DNA of 64,000 nucleotides from Echinococcus granulosus (lineage: Eukaryota > Platyhelminthes > Cestoda > Cyclophyllidea > Taeniidae). The notes under the pieces were generated by a model, which was not told where the DNA came from, did no database searches, and saw only the letters and a program-made list of their open reading frames with translations. The position numbers were made by a program, and so were the translations under genes. Of the stretch, positions 34,401-45,913 are shown piece by piece. The stretch spans positions 190,204 to 254,203 of the forward strand of contig NW_020170410.1 of NCBI RefSeq assembly GCF_000524195.1, read 5' to 3'. Position 1 is the stretch's first letter; each line of letters opens with the position of its first letter.

Positions 34401-37400
34401 AGTTGATTCGGCAGCCAGGATGTAGATCTTTCCAACTGTGACCTGATAATTCACCGACAAACTGAAGTCGGGACGAATAAACTGGGCTGTGACTTCATGA
34501 TCGGAGGACCCGACTTGTTTCACATTCCCAGTGATATTTGCTTCCCAGCCGGCAATATTCAGCTCTCCAGCAAATTCACCCTCTGAATTGTAGTTAACTA
34601 TATAGCAAAAGGGAAGATATTTTTAGCATTGTATTTATCAACCAGGTTTTAACCTTGGAACAAACTCACCTAAGCAACTGTATGTGCTATTCCAGGGCAT
34701 TTTAAGGGTGGCCAAGGTGAACCACTCGCTCTTCATTTCACGAGTCAAGTAGTTAAACTTGATGAGCTCCCTCGATCCCAAGAAGCCCGACCTTTTGACA
34801 CTGTAGCGCTTGACCTCAAACTTCACTGACTGAAAGAGACCGGAAAAGCTCGGCTTCTCCTTGATAAAGCTAACGAATAGACCATCGAAGCGTTCCACCT
34901 CCACAGCATAGCCCGTGATCAGACCAGTGGAGGGATCTCGAAGTGAACTCAGGCTTGCGTCAAGACCAATTAGTGTCTTAAGAAGGGATGGTGAGCTGCG
35001 CAGTAATTGAGACTCCCCTCCTGATAAAATTGCCGAGGTCTCACCAGCTGGAGAAATAGCCTTCACAGATCGGCTAAAGAAATGACAGAGTATGTGTTTA
35101 AGCACAAGCTTCTCGTACGATATGAAGTTGATAGCTAGAAAATTTCACCTTATTTTGAATGCAGTCATTTTAGAGTCCACACCAAAGAGTCCAACCTCAA
35201 ATCCCGTCAATTCCCTGATCCGATCCAGGAGGTCAATGGTGACGATAATCGGCACATTCACTTGGACCCCATCTTCAGTGGAATAACCCAGAAGCCCCTC
35301 ATTTGCGTTAAGTCCCACTTCGACCAGACGCACGGCGTCTAAGCTGAATGAAGGTTGGGAAATTTTGATACTTACAAGCACAAAGTGTTTTTTTGCGTCT
35401 GCCCACTCAACCTACTTACAAATTCATGAGTAGCGTGGCCACGAGTGATGTCTCGCCCTTAAATGCATTCCTATTTTATCCGTGTTTTTAGCTTCAGTGT
35501 ATGTTGGCTTTAGACTTAGAAGTCTGAATGCCTTTGTTGCGCACCTACATTCAAGAAGTAAGGTTTCATTGTTTTTTTCATACCCCAAGTGTGCTATTAA
35601 TATGTGATATTCCCCCGTTTAAATGAAATCAGTTGTTATATTGGGAAGTGGCTGCGACTTACAAAACATTGATCCCGTATTTGGCATTCAGTCCATGGTA
35701 ATACGTAATGTCCTGATGTATGGCCAGTAGATGGTTGATTTGCACGACAATTCCACCGACTGTTGAGAATGCTACAGTCTCGTTGATTCCCATGAAATCG
35801 GGTCGTGTTTCAAAGAGCCGCGCCAACTGATCGGGGTTTTCAATGTCATCATTGTAGCTGAGATCGCGACCGAACAGTCGCACTGACAACCTCGATCTAT
35901 TGTCAACCGGGCTCCATCGACCATACTGAAATTTAGAGTCTGATATAAATATATATTCCTGTTTACTAAAGCAAGAAATTTTTGCCTACCGTCTCAGCAG
36001 CCTTAGGCAAAGCATCTATTCCACTCCTCTCCCTACTGAAGGAATGTTTATCTCCAGAGCCGTAGAGATAGTTTGTTAAGCTCTCTGAGTAAACAGAGTG
36101 ATAGGCAAGCTCAAGAACGTTGACTGAGTAGCCCAGGACGTCGAGAGTGAAATTGAGATCCACGTAACGGGGTAAGATGCCTTGTGGACCGTAGACAACT
36201 GTCGCGTCCACACCTCCACCAAACTCAAATGGAAAAAAACCAACACAGTCTTTTTTTTGTATACTAATTGCGTATTGACGGTCTTACTCTATATTGAACT
36301 AACCTGACTCCCTGCCACATGCTTTTCCTTATAGAAGGATTGTTTAAAGATATTTGGCGTGTGATTCTCAACCATCCTCATTAGTTGAGTGTCAACATTT
36401 GCTAGCAGAAGAGATTCCTCCTGCTTGGCGCGGTTATTAGAGTTGCGTATTCCACTCAGATGGCTCAAAATGTAGGATGTGACCTTAAGTGTATGGTAAA
36501 CTGTAAGAATGAGTGGTGGTTTAGTGCTCTATCCTCAGAAAACTTTTTAAACTGACCTGTTTATCAGGTTCTTGTTCGAGAAAATGCAGCTGAGCGAGCT
36601 TTTCTTGAGTAAGGTGTCGAGCCCATGAGCGGTAGGCCTGAATTCTCACTTCTACATCTTCATCAGAATTCGTAAAGACCCTCAACAGGATATCCTACAG
36701 GATTTCCGGTAAAATTTAAGTTTCCTCTCGGTGGAAGAGACATAAAGGCAGAGCAGGTGCTCTTACATCGACGTCCGAATCTTCAGGGAATCCACGAAAG
36801 GCCTCAGCAGCAGTTACACGAATAATCAGGTCGTGCTCGGTAGGCGAATTCAAACATCCAGCTAGTGCGGGATACACGGACGACTTATCGCTAACCCTTC
36901 CAAGATTCGAGATTGCCCTCAGGGAATCCAGAACCTTAAAATTGGTAGTTACCACCAACCTAAGAGGTTAGGCAATTTTCCTCAAAAAAACGAAACACGG
37001 CTAGACTTCAAGTGTATTGGTTAATCGGACTGGCTAATAGTCATGGTGTTCTTTTAAATATAAGCATTGTTTCATTGATCTACCAAGATAGTTGTTGAAG
37101 GAGGCACTTTGGGAACTCATAAACCGTAGAAACGTTGTATGATAAACCCAAAGTAAAACTTATGCTTCGGGGTTACTGACTTAACCGCGGGTTCTGCAAT
37201 ATAAGTAGCCACTACCCTTTTCGGCATTTCAAAAAGCGCCATTGCGAAAATTTAGCTTTAATCTAGTTGCTAAAATGACTAAATGTTGAAGTGCTGGATT
37301 ATCATAATTTCCAGATTAGAAGTTGCCAAAGTTAATTCCTCTTTGAGCCAAAATAGAGCTGACACTGCTCAGGACATTCTATTTCACAATGTGTAATGCT

Positions 37401-40400
37401 TTAATTGTTCGCTTAACTCTTCGTTTTGGTTATGCGGACCCTCAAGGCCTTAACTTTTTACTACCCGGGGAAGAGGAGGGAACATTGCCACCGGGTCATG
37501 TTAGTGGTAAGCCAGCCCTTCTGTACGCCTACAACGCACATTTTGACTTCTTCTGACTCTAGAGATGACCCGAAGCGTTAACTTAAGGACACGTATTCTG
37601 ACTGAGCTGTAAACTGTAATTTTCTATGGCATTACGAGACTGCAAACTTCTTGGGCATCGTTCAAAATGCCAAAAGTATGTTTTACCTTACTGAAATCTT
37701 CGGCTTGACCAAATTTGCAATAATTGAGCGCCCTCGACTCAAGGCTTCTCATGACCTCTTTCACACCCTCTTCCTCCTCGCATTGAGAATGTGTTTTACA
37801 GTAGGTTCGCAGGAGATTTGAGGCCACCATTGTAAGGATTTTGTGGCTTGACTTTGAGAGGGTTTGCTGAAAAAAGCGGGTCGATTCTTTGCAAACTAAA
37901 ATAAGTTACTAGTATTCATTCGAATGTTGTTTTTCAGTAGCTATCGTAGTCTATTAAAATTCAGTGATGGCTGGGTGATAGGTAATCAGGCATCATGTTT
38001 CTGTTCCAACTTCCTAATGTTCCTTCTCTAATTCATCCGCATCTTAAAGGTAACTGTTCTTTGAAAAAGATTATAGTATTTACGGAATAGAGTCTTGTTG
38101 AAGCAAATTTGACTTATACGCAAATTCAAGGTTATGCAGAAAATGTTGGGACATTTAATTAGATCACCTGTCTTGTAAGACTAACCATTTATCTAGGATT
38201 CTAAACATTAATGCGCTCTTTAAGTGTCATAAATTACTCAGTTTAACTTACCAAACCTTGGAAACCATAATTCGGACCCAAAAACCTACTCCAGGTTACC
38301 GCCTTGCTGCATGTATAAATTGTCATTAAAGTCGGTAAAGTAGTGCCTTCTGAAGACTAAGTGCATTCATGATGTGGCTTATTTACCATTTGATCAGATC
38401 CTCGTGTTATATCATCCATTTATGAGGTCCCTATGAGATATTTAAGTAACTACCAGTAACAGATTTTACACGCTCCTTGAGAGGTGTTGCTTCACATTCG
38501 AAGGCCATATCACTTCGGACCGTCTAATTACTTATAGATAATTTTGCAGTAAAGTGACATTTAGATAGATGTATATTTAATCATCAAGGCTCCCGAGTCC
38601 GTGCGGTTTTAACCTCATCATGGTGATGTGGCTTTTGGTTCGCATCTCCGGCTTTTCAGCTCGTCTACACCGATGCGCAGGAATACATCTTCAGAAATGG
38701 CTTGAGGCACAATCGCATTTCACATAATTTACAATTTGTTAATTTTCACAATCTTGCCTTTTACAGGCCGTGTGTTACTGGGGGAAAAAAGTAGATTACC
38801 TCAACTTTCTTGATAAAGTTTAGAGAAGGGCTGGGAAGGAAGCTCATATGACCGACTGGGAAGGTGAAGTGAGTCGCACCAAGACACCATTCGAGAAATT
38901 CGACTGATTCTTCAGTTTGCGCATGAACTGCGGCATCAAAAAGCAGACCTCTAAAATATGCCGAAAATTTCCCCTTGAAGCCAAATATACCATGACTGTT
39001 GGAAAATGAGCTTAGTTACCAGTGTATTAAAAATTTACTAAATAGACATTATTTAAAAGAACTCCAAAGAGAAAGCACTTGTCAAGTGGTGTAAAGTGTT
39101 TCCCTGAATTTACTCGGTTCAAGGAACTCAGTGGTAATTCGACTCGATGCAACATCGACATCACTGATACTTACAGAGCTGTTTCACTGTAGGAAAACTC
39201 CTTTAAAGCATTAAACTTCGTGCTTGTGCACCGACGCATGTATTCGACAAGCATGAGGAAATCTCGAGCGTTTGCAGTCCTCTTCTCTGCAGCGACATCC
39301 TTCAACATTTGCATCACCCCTTCAGATGCCACAATTTGATGTGGTTTGGACCCAACATAGCTTTCTCGGTGGCGTAAGCTAGTGAGTACATAGGATTGGG
39401 ATCTATCTAGAGGGGCAAAGAGACCATGAATGGTACGAAAGTATCAGGAGTGGATCATCACAAAACACCACAGTAAAACCATTGAGTGAATCAGAAAACT
39501 ATAAAGAAATAATGTTTGCTTGTGTGTGCAGTGAGTTTTGTGAGGAAAGCAGTCAGCAAACATACCGATAGTAAGAGATCCAGACGACTTTGAAGAAATA
39601 AGTTTCAACCTGGTTATCACCTCAATGTCATTCAGTTTCTTCCACTGGTAGTCGACCGGACCATTTACGACAAACCACTCCCTGCAAGAGATCTCAGAGA
39701 TCGGTTTGTTGTATTTTAAGGACACTCGGCATTCCTGTTCTCCATTCAGCATTTTGTATTTCGATAACTCCTAAAAAGAAAGGTAGATCTTATCTAAAAT
39801 TGTACATAACATCCGTAAATTTGGCCAAGACAGCGACCTACGGAGGGAGTTTCATCAGAAACACCGTCAAGGCGGGTGATGAGGTCGTACTTGTCAGCGC
39901 ATCCAGCAGTGGGCTTGTGTTTTTCAAAAGTAATCCCCTCTTCGTCACTACTCACAACCTCATATCGAGTCAGACATCTTCCTGAAATGTCTTCCTTCAT
40001 TTGAAAGAAAAGGAGACGCAAATATCATAGGCATCGGTACTTTGTTCTTCCATTTATGAGTGCCCGGTGGAAATAAGCATTCAGATCTTAGAATTTTCGT
40101 TCACTAGCGAGCTAGCACAAAACGAGGTACTTGAGCCCTTAAAACAATATGTTTACCAAGTTGAAAATCAGATTACAGCTAAAACACCCGTAGTGAAGCG
40201 TCAATCATGCGGCACCGGGGACACTCTCAGCGCAGGTCTTATGTTTACATGGCACTACGCAGGTCGATCCTTCAGTCGATGCAAGGATGCATAAGATGTA
40301 GACATAATCGGCAATCGGAGTGTTGTGAAGGCTTTGATTTCGATAGACTAAGCAAACTCCTCCTGTTTCGCCATTATTTTCAGCTACTTTAAAGAGTGTT

Positions 40401-42960
40401 TTAGAGCCCTACTAAACAAATATGCACCTAAAGGCCTGTAATCTGATCATTCTTGACACCTAATTAAAGATTACCTCAAATCCAAGAGATTATGCCATTA
40501 GGCTGAGTAAATTTGACGTACTTCAACTGATTCTGAGGGCAGTTTCAACGACTTTAAGTCTGCCTGCAGGTGTGAGAGAATGGCTGCCTTCACATTCCAT
40601 GCGAAGGGATCATCTGTCTCTGCAGGACAGAATCCAGTTACTGTCCCCTCCTCGAAACCGAAGTAGGCTATTTTGGCCTGCAGAATGGCAGCCGTAGTTG
40701 GCTTGGCAATTTGGGAGCCGTCAGATGTCACCTCAAAAGCTTCGACATCTTCCAACTGAACCGGTTATGAAAACAGGGAATTTTTTAAACATGGGCAATA
40801 AAAGGATTGTAAAGTTGCCCAAATTCTCCTCACTTATCAAATAGCATGTAGTTTGTTCAGTTTTTTATGAGAATTTTTCCACTGGAAGTGATACAACAAA
40901 ATAAATATGATACCAGGTCAAGATGGTCATCAATCATCTCTCTTAACATAATATAAGGGCAGAAAAGGAAATTTATTGGTTTATTCTGTAATTTCCACTG
41001 TTTACTTAGCAAATTTTCGGCTAAAATGGTGAATAAGAACAAGTTTAATGCATATGCATTGTTCACCTTCAAAAACCATTTTTTCTAAGGCAGAATCCAT
41101 GTGCCTAAAAAATTACATTAACAGGCCTATGCAGAAGAGCCTAAATAAATTATGTGTCTAAAACTTCAATTCAAGAATAAGAAAGACCTTCATTCTTCTT
41201 TAAGACGTTATAACAAGTTCCACCAATCAGATTTTTGATTTGTGCGGAAAATACCAAGCAACCAATGAAATTAAGGCCAGATTCGTCCTGACCTATATTG
41301 GAGAAATACCACTAGTAAATTGTTGAGAATAGATAAACGACCTCACTTAAAAATTCCCTTCTCTGCAAACTGACATGGACGCCTGACAATTCAAGCAATT
41401 AACATGCATTCAAAAGGCGGCAATAGGATACGTTTAAACAGACAAGCAAAAGGGAACAAACCTTGAGCTCATAGGTACAATCAGTACCGCCTGAAATGAC
41501 AGCCTTGCCGCGAATGGTGAAACCCCTTTGTGAGGCTTCGTGAGCAGCACTGCTGACACGATGCTTAATCTTGAACTTGTATCGATGACACCGGAGCACG
41601 CCCAAGTCCACAAGTGGATTGTTACCTAAAATACGATAAACAAAAGCCATGATTTTTGTGCGCCTGTGTACATTGATATGTGTTCAGAAGTGACAAATGG
41701 GCATATTGGGTCTGGCTGCTGCCCTGTATTTGGGTGTGTATACGGGTACGACATTGGGTGCTCAGACGATGGAGTTATCAAGTTAGGGTGAAGACGATGT
41801 GAATAGATAATTAATGGTGTATGTCATGGCCAAGAGTTATCAGAAATGGGCCAGTTATACGGCATGCACTCAGAATAGCGTTGATCTTATTTGCTTTTCA
41901 GCTTTAACGTCTAGGTGCTCCACACTCATCTACACTCCGCCGTCTAATGGAGACTCTTGGCATACCTATTGTTATCAAAAAGAATGAAATTATTGCATAG
42001 AATTATTCGTCTTTGCGATATTTTTAAAAAAGCCACTGGTGATGGAACTCAATCACATTGAGGAGATGAGAGGACCAGAAGAAGGACTAAAAACGTTTGC
42101 TGTTCAAATAAGTCTTCCTCTGAAAGCTATGAATGAACGGGGATTGTTTTTCTTTGACAAGACATACGATATTTTTCGCTTTACGGATAGCTACGGCCAA
42201 ACGCTTCCAAAACTTCGATTTACACTGTTTTTTTGCTCGTTTGAAGTAGTACCTAATTTCATAAACAGGTACACACTCAGATGGCAAAGAGATCACAAAG
42301 GAAGGGAACCCAAAACCAAGGGAATGCTTTTGTCATGGCTCGTTCTCCACAAACGTGTATAACCTAGTGAGGCATTAAAATAACGAAATAACTCCTATTT
42401 AAATCCTTTTTCTAAGATAACGGGGGATTCTGCCGTTTGAGGTTTGTTATTTCCTAATTCCTAGGTCATTGTTAATAAGCTTCAAGAAATCGACTTTGCT
42501 AATCACTGTTGCAAGTGAAAATCCTAAGCAAAAGACGTATTCCTTAAAAGGGATGTCGATGGATGGTCTTAAGCCACTATGAATTTCAATTAGTGAAAAT
42601 TAAACTAAAGAAGCGTCTTGATGGTATTATTGTTGAAAGGATAAAAGTAAGTGCATGCTTAAAAACAGAATTACTTAATGACTGAACAGGTAAGCCATTT
42701 GAACAAATTAAACAACTCACCATTGCAAACAGCAGGGCACTGAAAGTTTTCAAAAGGTTTTCCTGCCGATGCTAAAGCATCAAAATCAGTAAGATATCCA
42801 CAAAGCAGCTTTCATTCAAGCAAAAATTTATAAAACCCACTAAAGATATTTTGCTTTATAAATTGTGAGTGGGTGAATTCAATTAATTACAATAGAACTT
42901 ACCAGAAGTTACAACACATGGAGCGACTGGAATTAAGACCGCAAGCACATGCATAAGCAT
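23860..42960 (-). CDS. Large lipid transfer protein, apolipophorin/apoB type
   Basis: Secreted lipid carrier of the vitellogenin/apoB/apolipophorin family, about 3,100 residues. Minus-strand exons, 5' to 3': 42903-42960, 42721-42762, 41462-41625, 40522-40755, 39842-39994, 39566-39770, 39175-39406, 38800-38950, 37687-37866, 36767-36934, 36557-36694, 36304-36483, 35990-36223, 35663-35925, 35149-35343, 34670-35073, 34373-34597, 33474-33789, 32693-32719, 32353-32539, 28929-32153, 28635-28854, 28520-28596, 28282-28447, 27877-28127, 27470-27769, 27044-27182, 26786-26967, 25820-26029, 25550-25658, 25255-25472, 24832-25023, 24199-24415, 23860-23927. The first ~870 residues match the N-terminal lipid-binding domain (YKFKIKHRVSSAA, a GRCLTRY...GCADKYD Cys pair like apoB, then helical repeats ending in SYILSHL). 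No polyserine phosvitin tract is present, which argues against a yolk vitellogenin. The least certain joins are 33789 to 32539, 28282 to 28127 (or 28286 to 28140), 25255 to 25023, and the final exon. Confidence 0.85.
27045..27469 (-). other. Probable GC-AG intron in the lipid carrier (boundary near 27469)
   Basis: The exon ending near 27470 must finish in phase 0 to join the open frame at 27182. The only good fit is GAT|GCAAGT, a perfect +1 to +6 GC donor; the overlapping GT donor (GCAA|GTATTT) shifts the frame into a stop. The intron itself runs from 27469 down to 27183. Confidence 0.5.
28929..32153 (-). other. Single 3.2-kb exon encoding the lipid-binding beta-sheet region
   Basis: An uninterrupted 1,075-codon exon, flanked by a GATTACAG acceptor and an AAG|GTAGGT donor, in a gene whose other exons are 27-404 nt. 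The protein is rich in alternating hydrophobic/polar strands with repeated aromatic and charged residues, as expected for the amphipathic beta-strand region of apoB-like proteins. No disruption is seen. Confidence 0.85.
42903..42960 (-). other. First coding exon with signal peptide
   Basis: The ATG at 42960 opens MLMHVLAVLIPVAPCVVTS, a short hydrophobic secretion signal, followed by a clean donor (CTG|GTAAGT). The phase-1 junction to the 42-nt exon at 42721-42762 and then to 41462-41625 keeps the frame open, which is why this start was chosen. Confidence 0.8.
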
Positions 42961-43024
42961 TGTAGCGTAGCTTAAATGCCACATCACTTTTGACAATTCT
43001 TCCAGGTGATCATGAAGTTAAACA

Positions 43025-43031
43025 TTATATA
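43025..43031 (-). promoter_or_regulatory. TATA-like element upstream of the lipid carrier
   Basis: On the minus strand this reads TATATAA, 65-71 nt before the start codon at 42960, a plausible core-promoter distance if the 5' UTR is about 40 nt. AT-rich DNA makes chance occurrences common. Confidence 0.3.
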
Positions 43032-45913
43032 GGAAGGGAATGCGATCGCCTGCACATAAACAAGCCTGGAACCGATCGTGTCTCCATGTTTACCGAACAT
43101 AAACAGACCCCGAGGGTTGCAGCTCTCCGGCGGGTCTCGGATATTAAAGGCTTTTTTATGTTTACACAATTTTCTGCATTTGAGTTTATGAGGCTTCACC
43201 ACTGTATTTTTATTAACAAACAAGAGCAATTTCATGTGCACTCTATTCAAAACAAATCACTGGCAGGTGCAAGTGATAAATGATGATTTAAAGAAACAGC
43301 GTATTTGAAGATGGGACATATGCTGCAGATTTAATCCTCGCCCAGTTTTAAATTTATTTGCTCATAAATATCTGCGGGCACTCTGGGAGTAACAAGTCGT
43401 AGCTCCGAATGGTTTGTGGGACATTTGACTGTTAATACGGGGTCGGTTGATAACTAAGCGCCGCTGCACGAATGAATCACTTTGATGTGTAATTTAAGGA
43501 GATTCTGGAAGCTCAACGGTTAAAACAATTAGTTACATGCTAAAAAAGACACTTCCTTGGATTCCGCTTAGCTGCTTAAGTGTCGTGTTTATATGACTTA
43601 AGGAGAGAAGATTTGAAAAACCGACCTGCCAACAAGGTCATTGTAAATTAAATAGCGCCTTAAATTCAGGAGGCGGATTTAAATTATGCCTTCCATAAAA
43701 GTGGATTGAATTTAGTCATTCACTGACCAATTTCAGGCTTTAAAAGCACTTTTTGTTTCCAGGCAATTCTTAAATCCATTACATTTGTAAAGTTGGCACC
43801 ATTATAAATACCGGCATTCGTTTTGCCGAAACATTAACGATGGGGAAAACAAATTCACGAATGTTGCCTGATTTGACTGAATGATTTGCAAAAGGTAAAA
43901 AAAGGAGTAATTACCCATATCAGAATTAACTCGATTTAAAAACGTTGGATTTACCAATTTTATAGGAAAACTAACGAATAACTGAGTTGCATTTGCAAGA
44001 AGAGAACTAAAAGCAGAAGCATTGTTTTTTTAAAAATGAAGGTATAGTTATTTCGAATGGTTATCCCTTTAGTGGTTAAATGCCATGGAATTTAAAGGTC
44101 GCTACTTGGTGTATTGACTAGCAGAGTTATAGAAGTTCACTTTAATTGCGCTCTAAGGACGCAGCGGATGTCTTTTGAGGTAAAGGTGTCAACGTAATCA
44201 CAAAATTTAGAGAAGCTACTAGGTAACGGGGTCTTTCGAGCATGGGATCACATCGTATTATGAGAGGAGCCGAGGGCCTACAGGATTAGTTGCCACGCTT
44301 GCATTAGAAGCGATACACCTCGAAGACCAACACGAAATATTATGTTTTTTAAGAAAAAAATGTGTTAAATAATTACATCAAAAGATAAACACTACCGATC
44401 TTCCCCATTTACAAGTCCTAAATTGTGGACAAGTTGGTGCGGCGATCAAGGAACCTACAGCCTTTTTTAATTGATGGGTAAAAAAAAAATCGGTACTTCA
44501 TAATCTCATGTAATATGATGGTGATTTATCCCTCGGTATTGGTGAGCCGGCACTTTTGGACTTTTGAATTAGCCTTCTTATACCTCGCTGGGTGGGCTGG
44601 CCTTTGGGACATACCAGTAGCCCAGACACCTTCTCTGTGCAGAGTATATATTCTGCCCGAGTGTTGTGTCCTCTTTCGCCTTCAGGAAACCTCGGCAAAC
44701 TACACTCACGTTTTCAAAGGACAATTAATGATTTGTTTTTTAAGCCATGCGTCAAAACCTTTTAGTAGTAAATTTTGCATTGCACACATTTAAAAGCTTT
44801 ATAGCTACTGATGGTATGATTTATGCGTCCAATTACACCTCTTTATTTTAATTACTTGATGGTCAGTTATCATTAAATGCATTTTTCTCAAATGCAAGCC
44901 CCAAAAAACGATGCTTTCAAAAACGCTTGTGTACTAAAGTAAAAAAAATTCCAGTCCGGAAAATGTTTTGTAAGGGAACTATTGCTTGAAGTACTACCAG
45001 TCTATGTTTTACCAGTAATAAATTTAACATTTCTTGCATAAATCTCACTAACTTTTAAGAGAACAGGACGCTTTTTGCATAATTAAAACCATATTCACCA
45101 TCAGTCTCTGTTCTTTTTGCAAGTTAGGATAGTACAGAGAAGCAATGCCAATCCCACAAATCTGAATCTTGTCTTCACTGAGGAGGAATTCAATGAGGTA
45201 AATCGTGGAAAAGCAATTGCTGATTGAAGTGATAATAACGTTACTTTAACAATGGAGTGCCGAAAGATCGGACGCCTCCGCACTTCCGGGTTAAGCACCT
45301 GTGTTGCTCATCCGGAAATTCCATGTGTATGGATTCTCCTTATAAGAACGTTCTCCATATACACCTATACTAGACAAAATACATGTGAAATGTCATGTTG
45401 TGGTATTAATATCAGAAGGTTTGAAAGATAAAACTTGTACTAAAACAAATACTGGGTTGCAGAAAACTCAGTTTGATTAGTCATAACAGTCCAGTCCCCT
45501 CATAAGATGAAGCATCAGTCAAAAAAAACGTTAATCTTAATTTATTGCAAAAAAAGTTGCTAAATATTGTCATTTAATTGTTTTAAATACTATTTGTTTA
45601 TGCGAATCGTTCATGTAAATAGTCCATGTTCAAGGTTATTTCACTGCTGTTTCGGTGTTCACAAGCTCACATTTGAGTTTTCCCGATGCACTTTTGTACT
45701 TGTGGTTCACTATGACAATCCCCACTTCTGTGACAGACAAGTGAGTTTGGATTGAGTAGTTGATTTTATAAAGATAGTGACCTTCATGACAAATCTAAAG
45801 ATTCTCGGTGGCATTGGTGCAAATGGATCCCAACATCAAATACTAAACTAATACAGGCTGAAGATAAAATCCTACAAAGTTAGTAAAGATTCACTCGTTT
45901 TAATACTTTTCAG
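43032..45913. other. Divergent intergenic region lipid carrier / ABHD
   Basis: About 2.9 kb of AT-rich sequence. It must hold the promoter of the lipid carrier at its left end and probably the 5' exon(s) and promoter of the ABHD gene, but I could not identify a convincing N-terminal ABHD exon. A short open segment at 45122-45199 flanked by splice-like sites ends in the wrong phase to join 45914. No repeat or RNA gene was recognised. Confidence 0.4.

Noticed and set aside
42039..42362. 107-codon plus-strand frame
   Set aside because: It lies in a lipid-carrier intron, has no family signature and overlaps a minus-strand frame of similar quality; probably chance.
45122..45199. Short splice-flanked open segment as the missing ABHD 5' exon
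   Set aside because: It ends in phase 0 while the exon at 45914 needs phase 1, and it has no similarity to ABHD4/5 N-termini.
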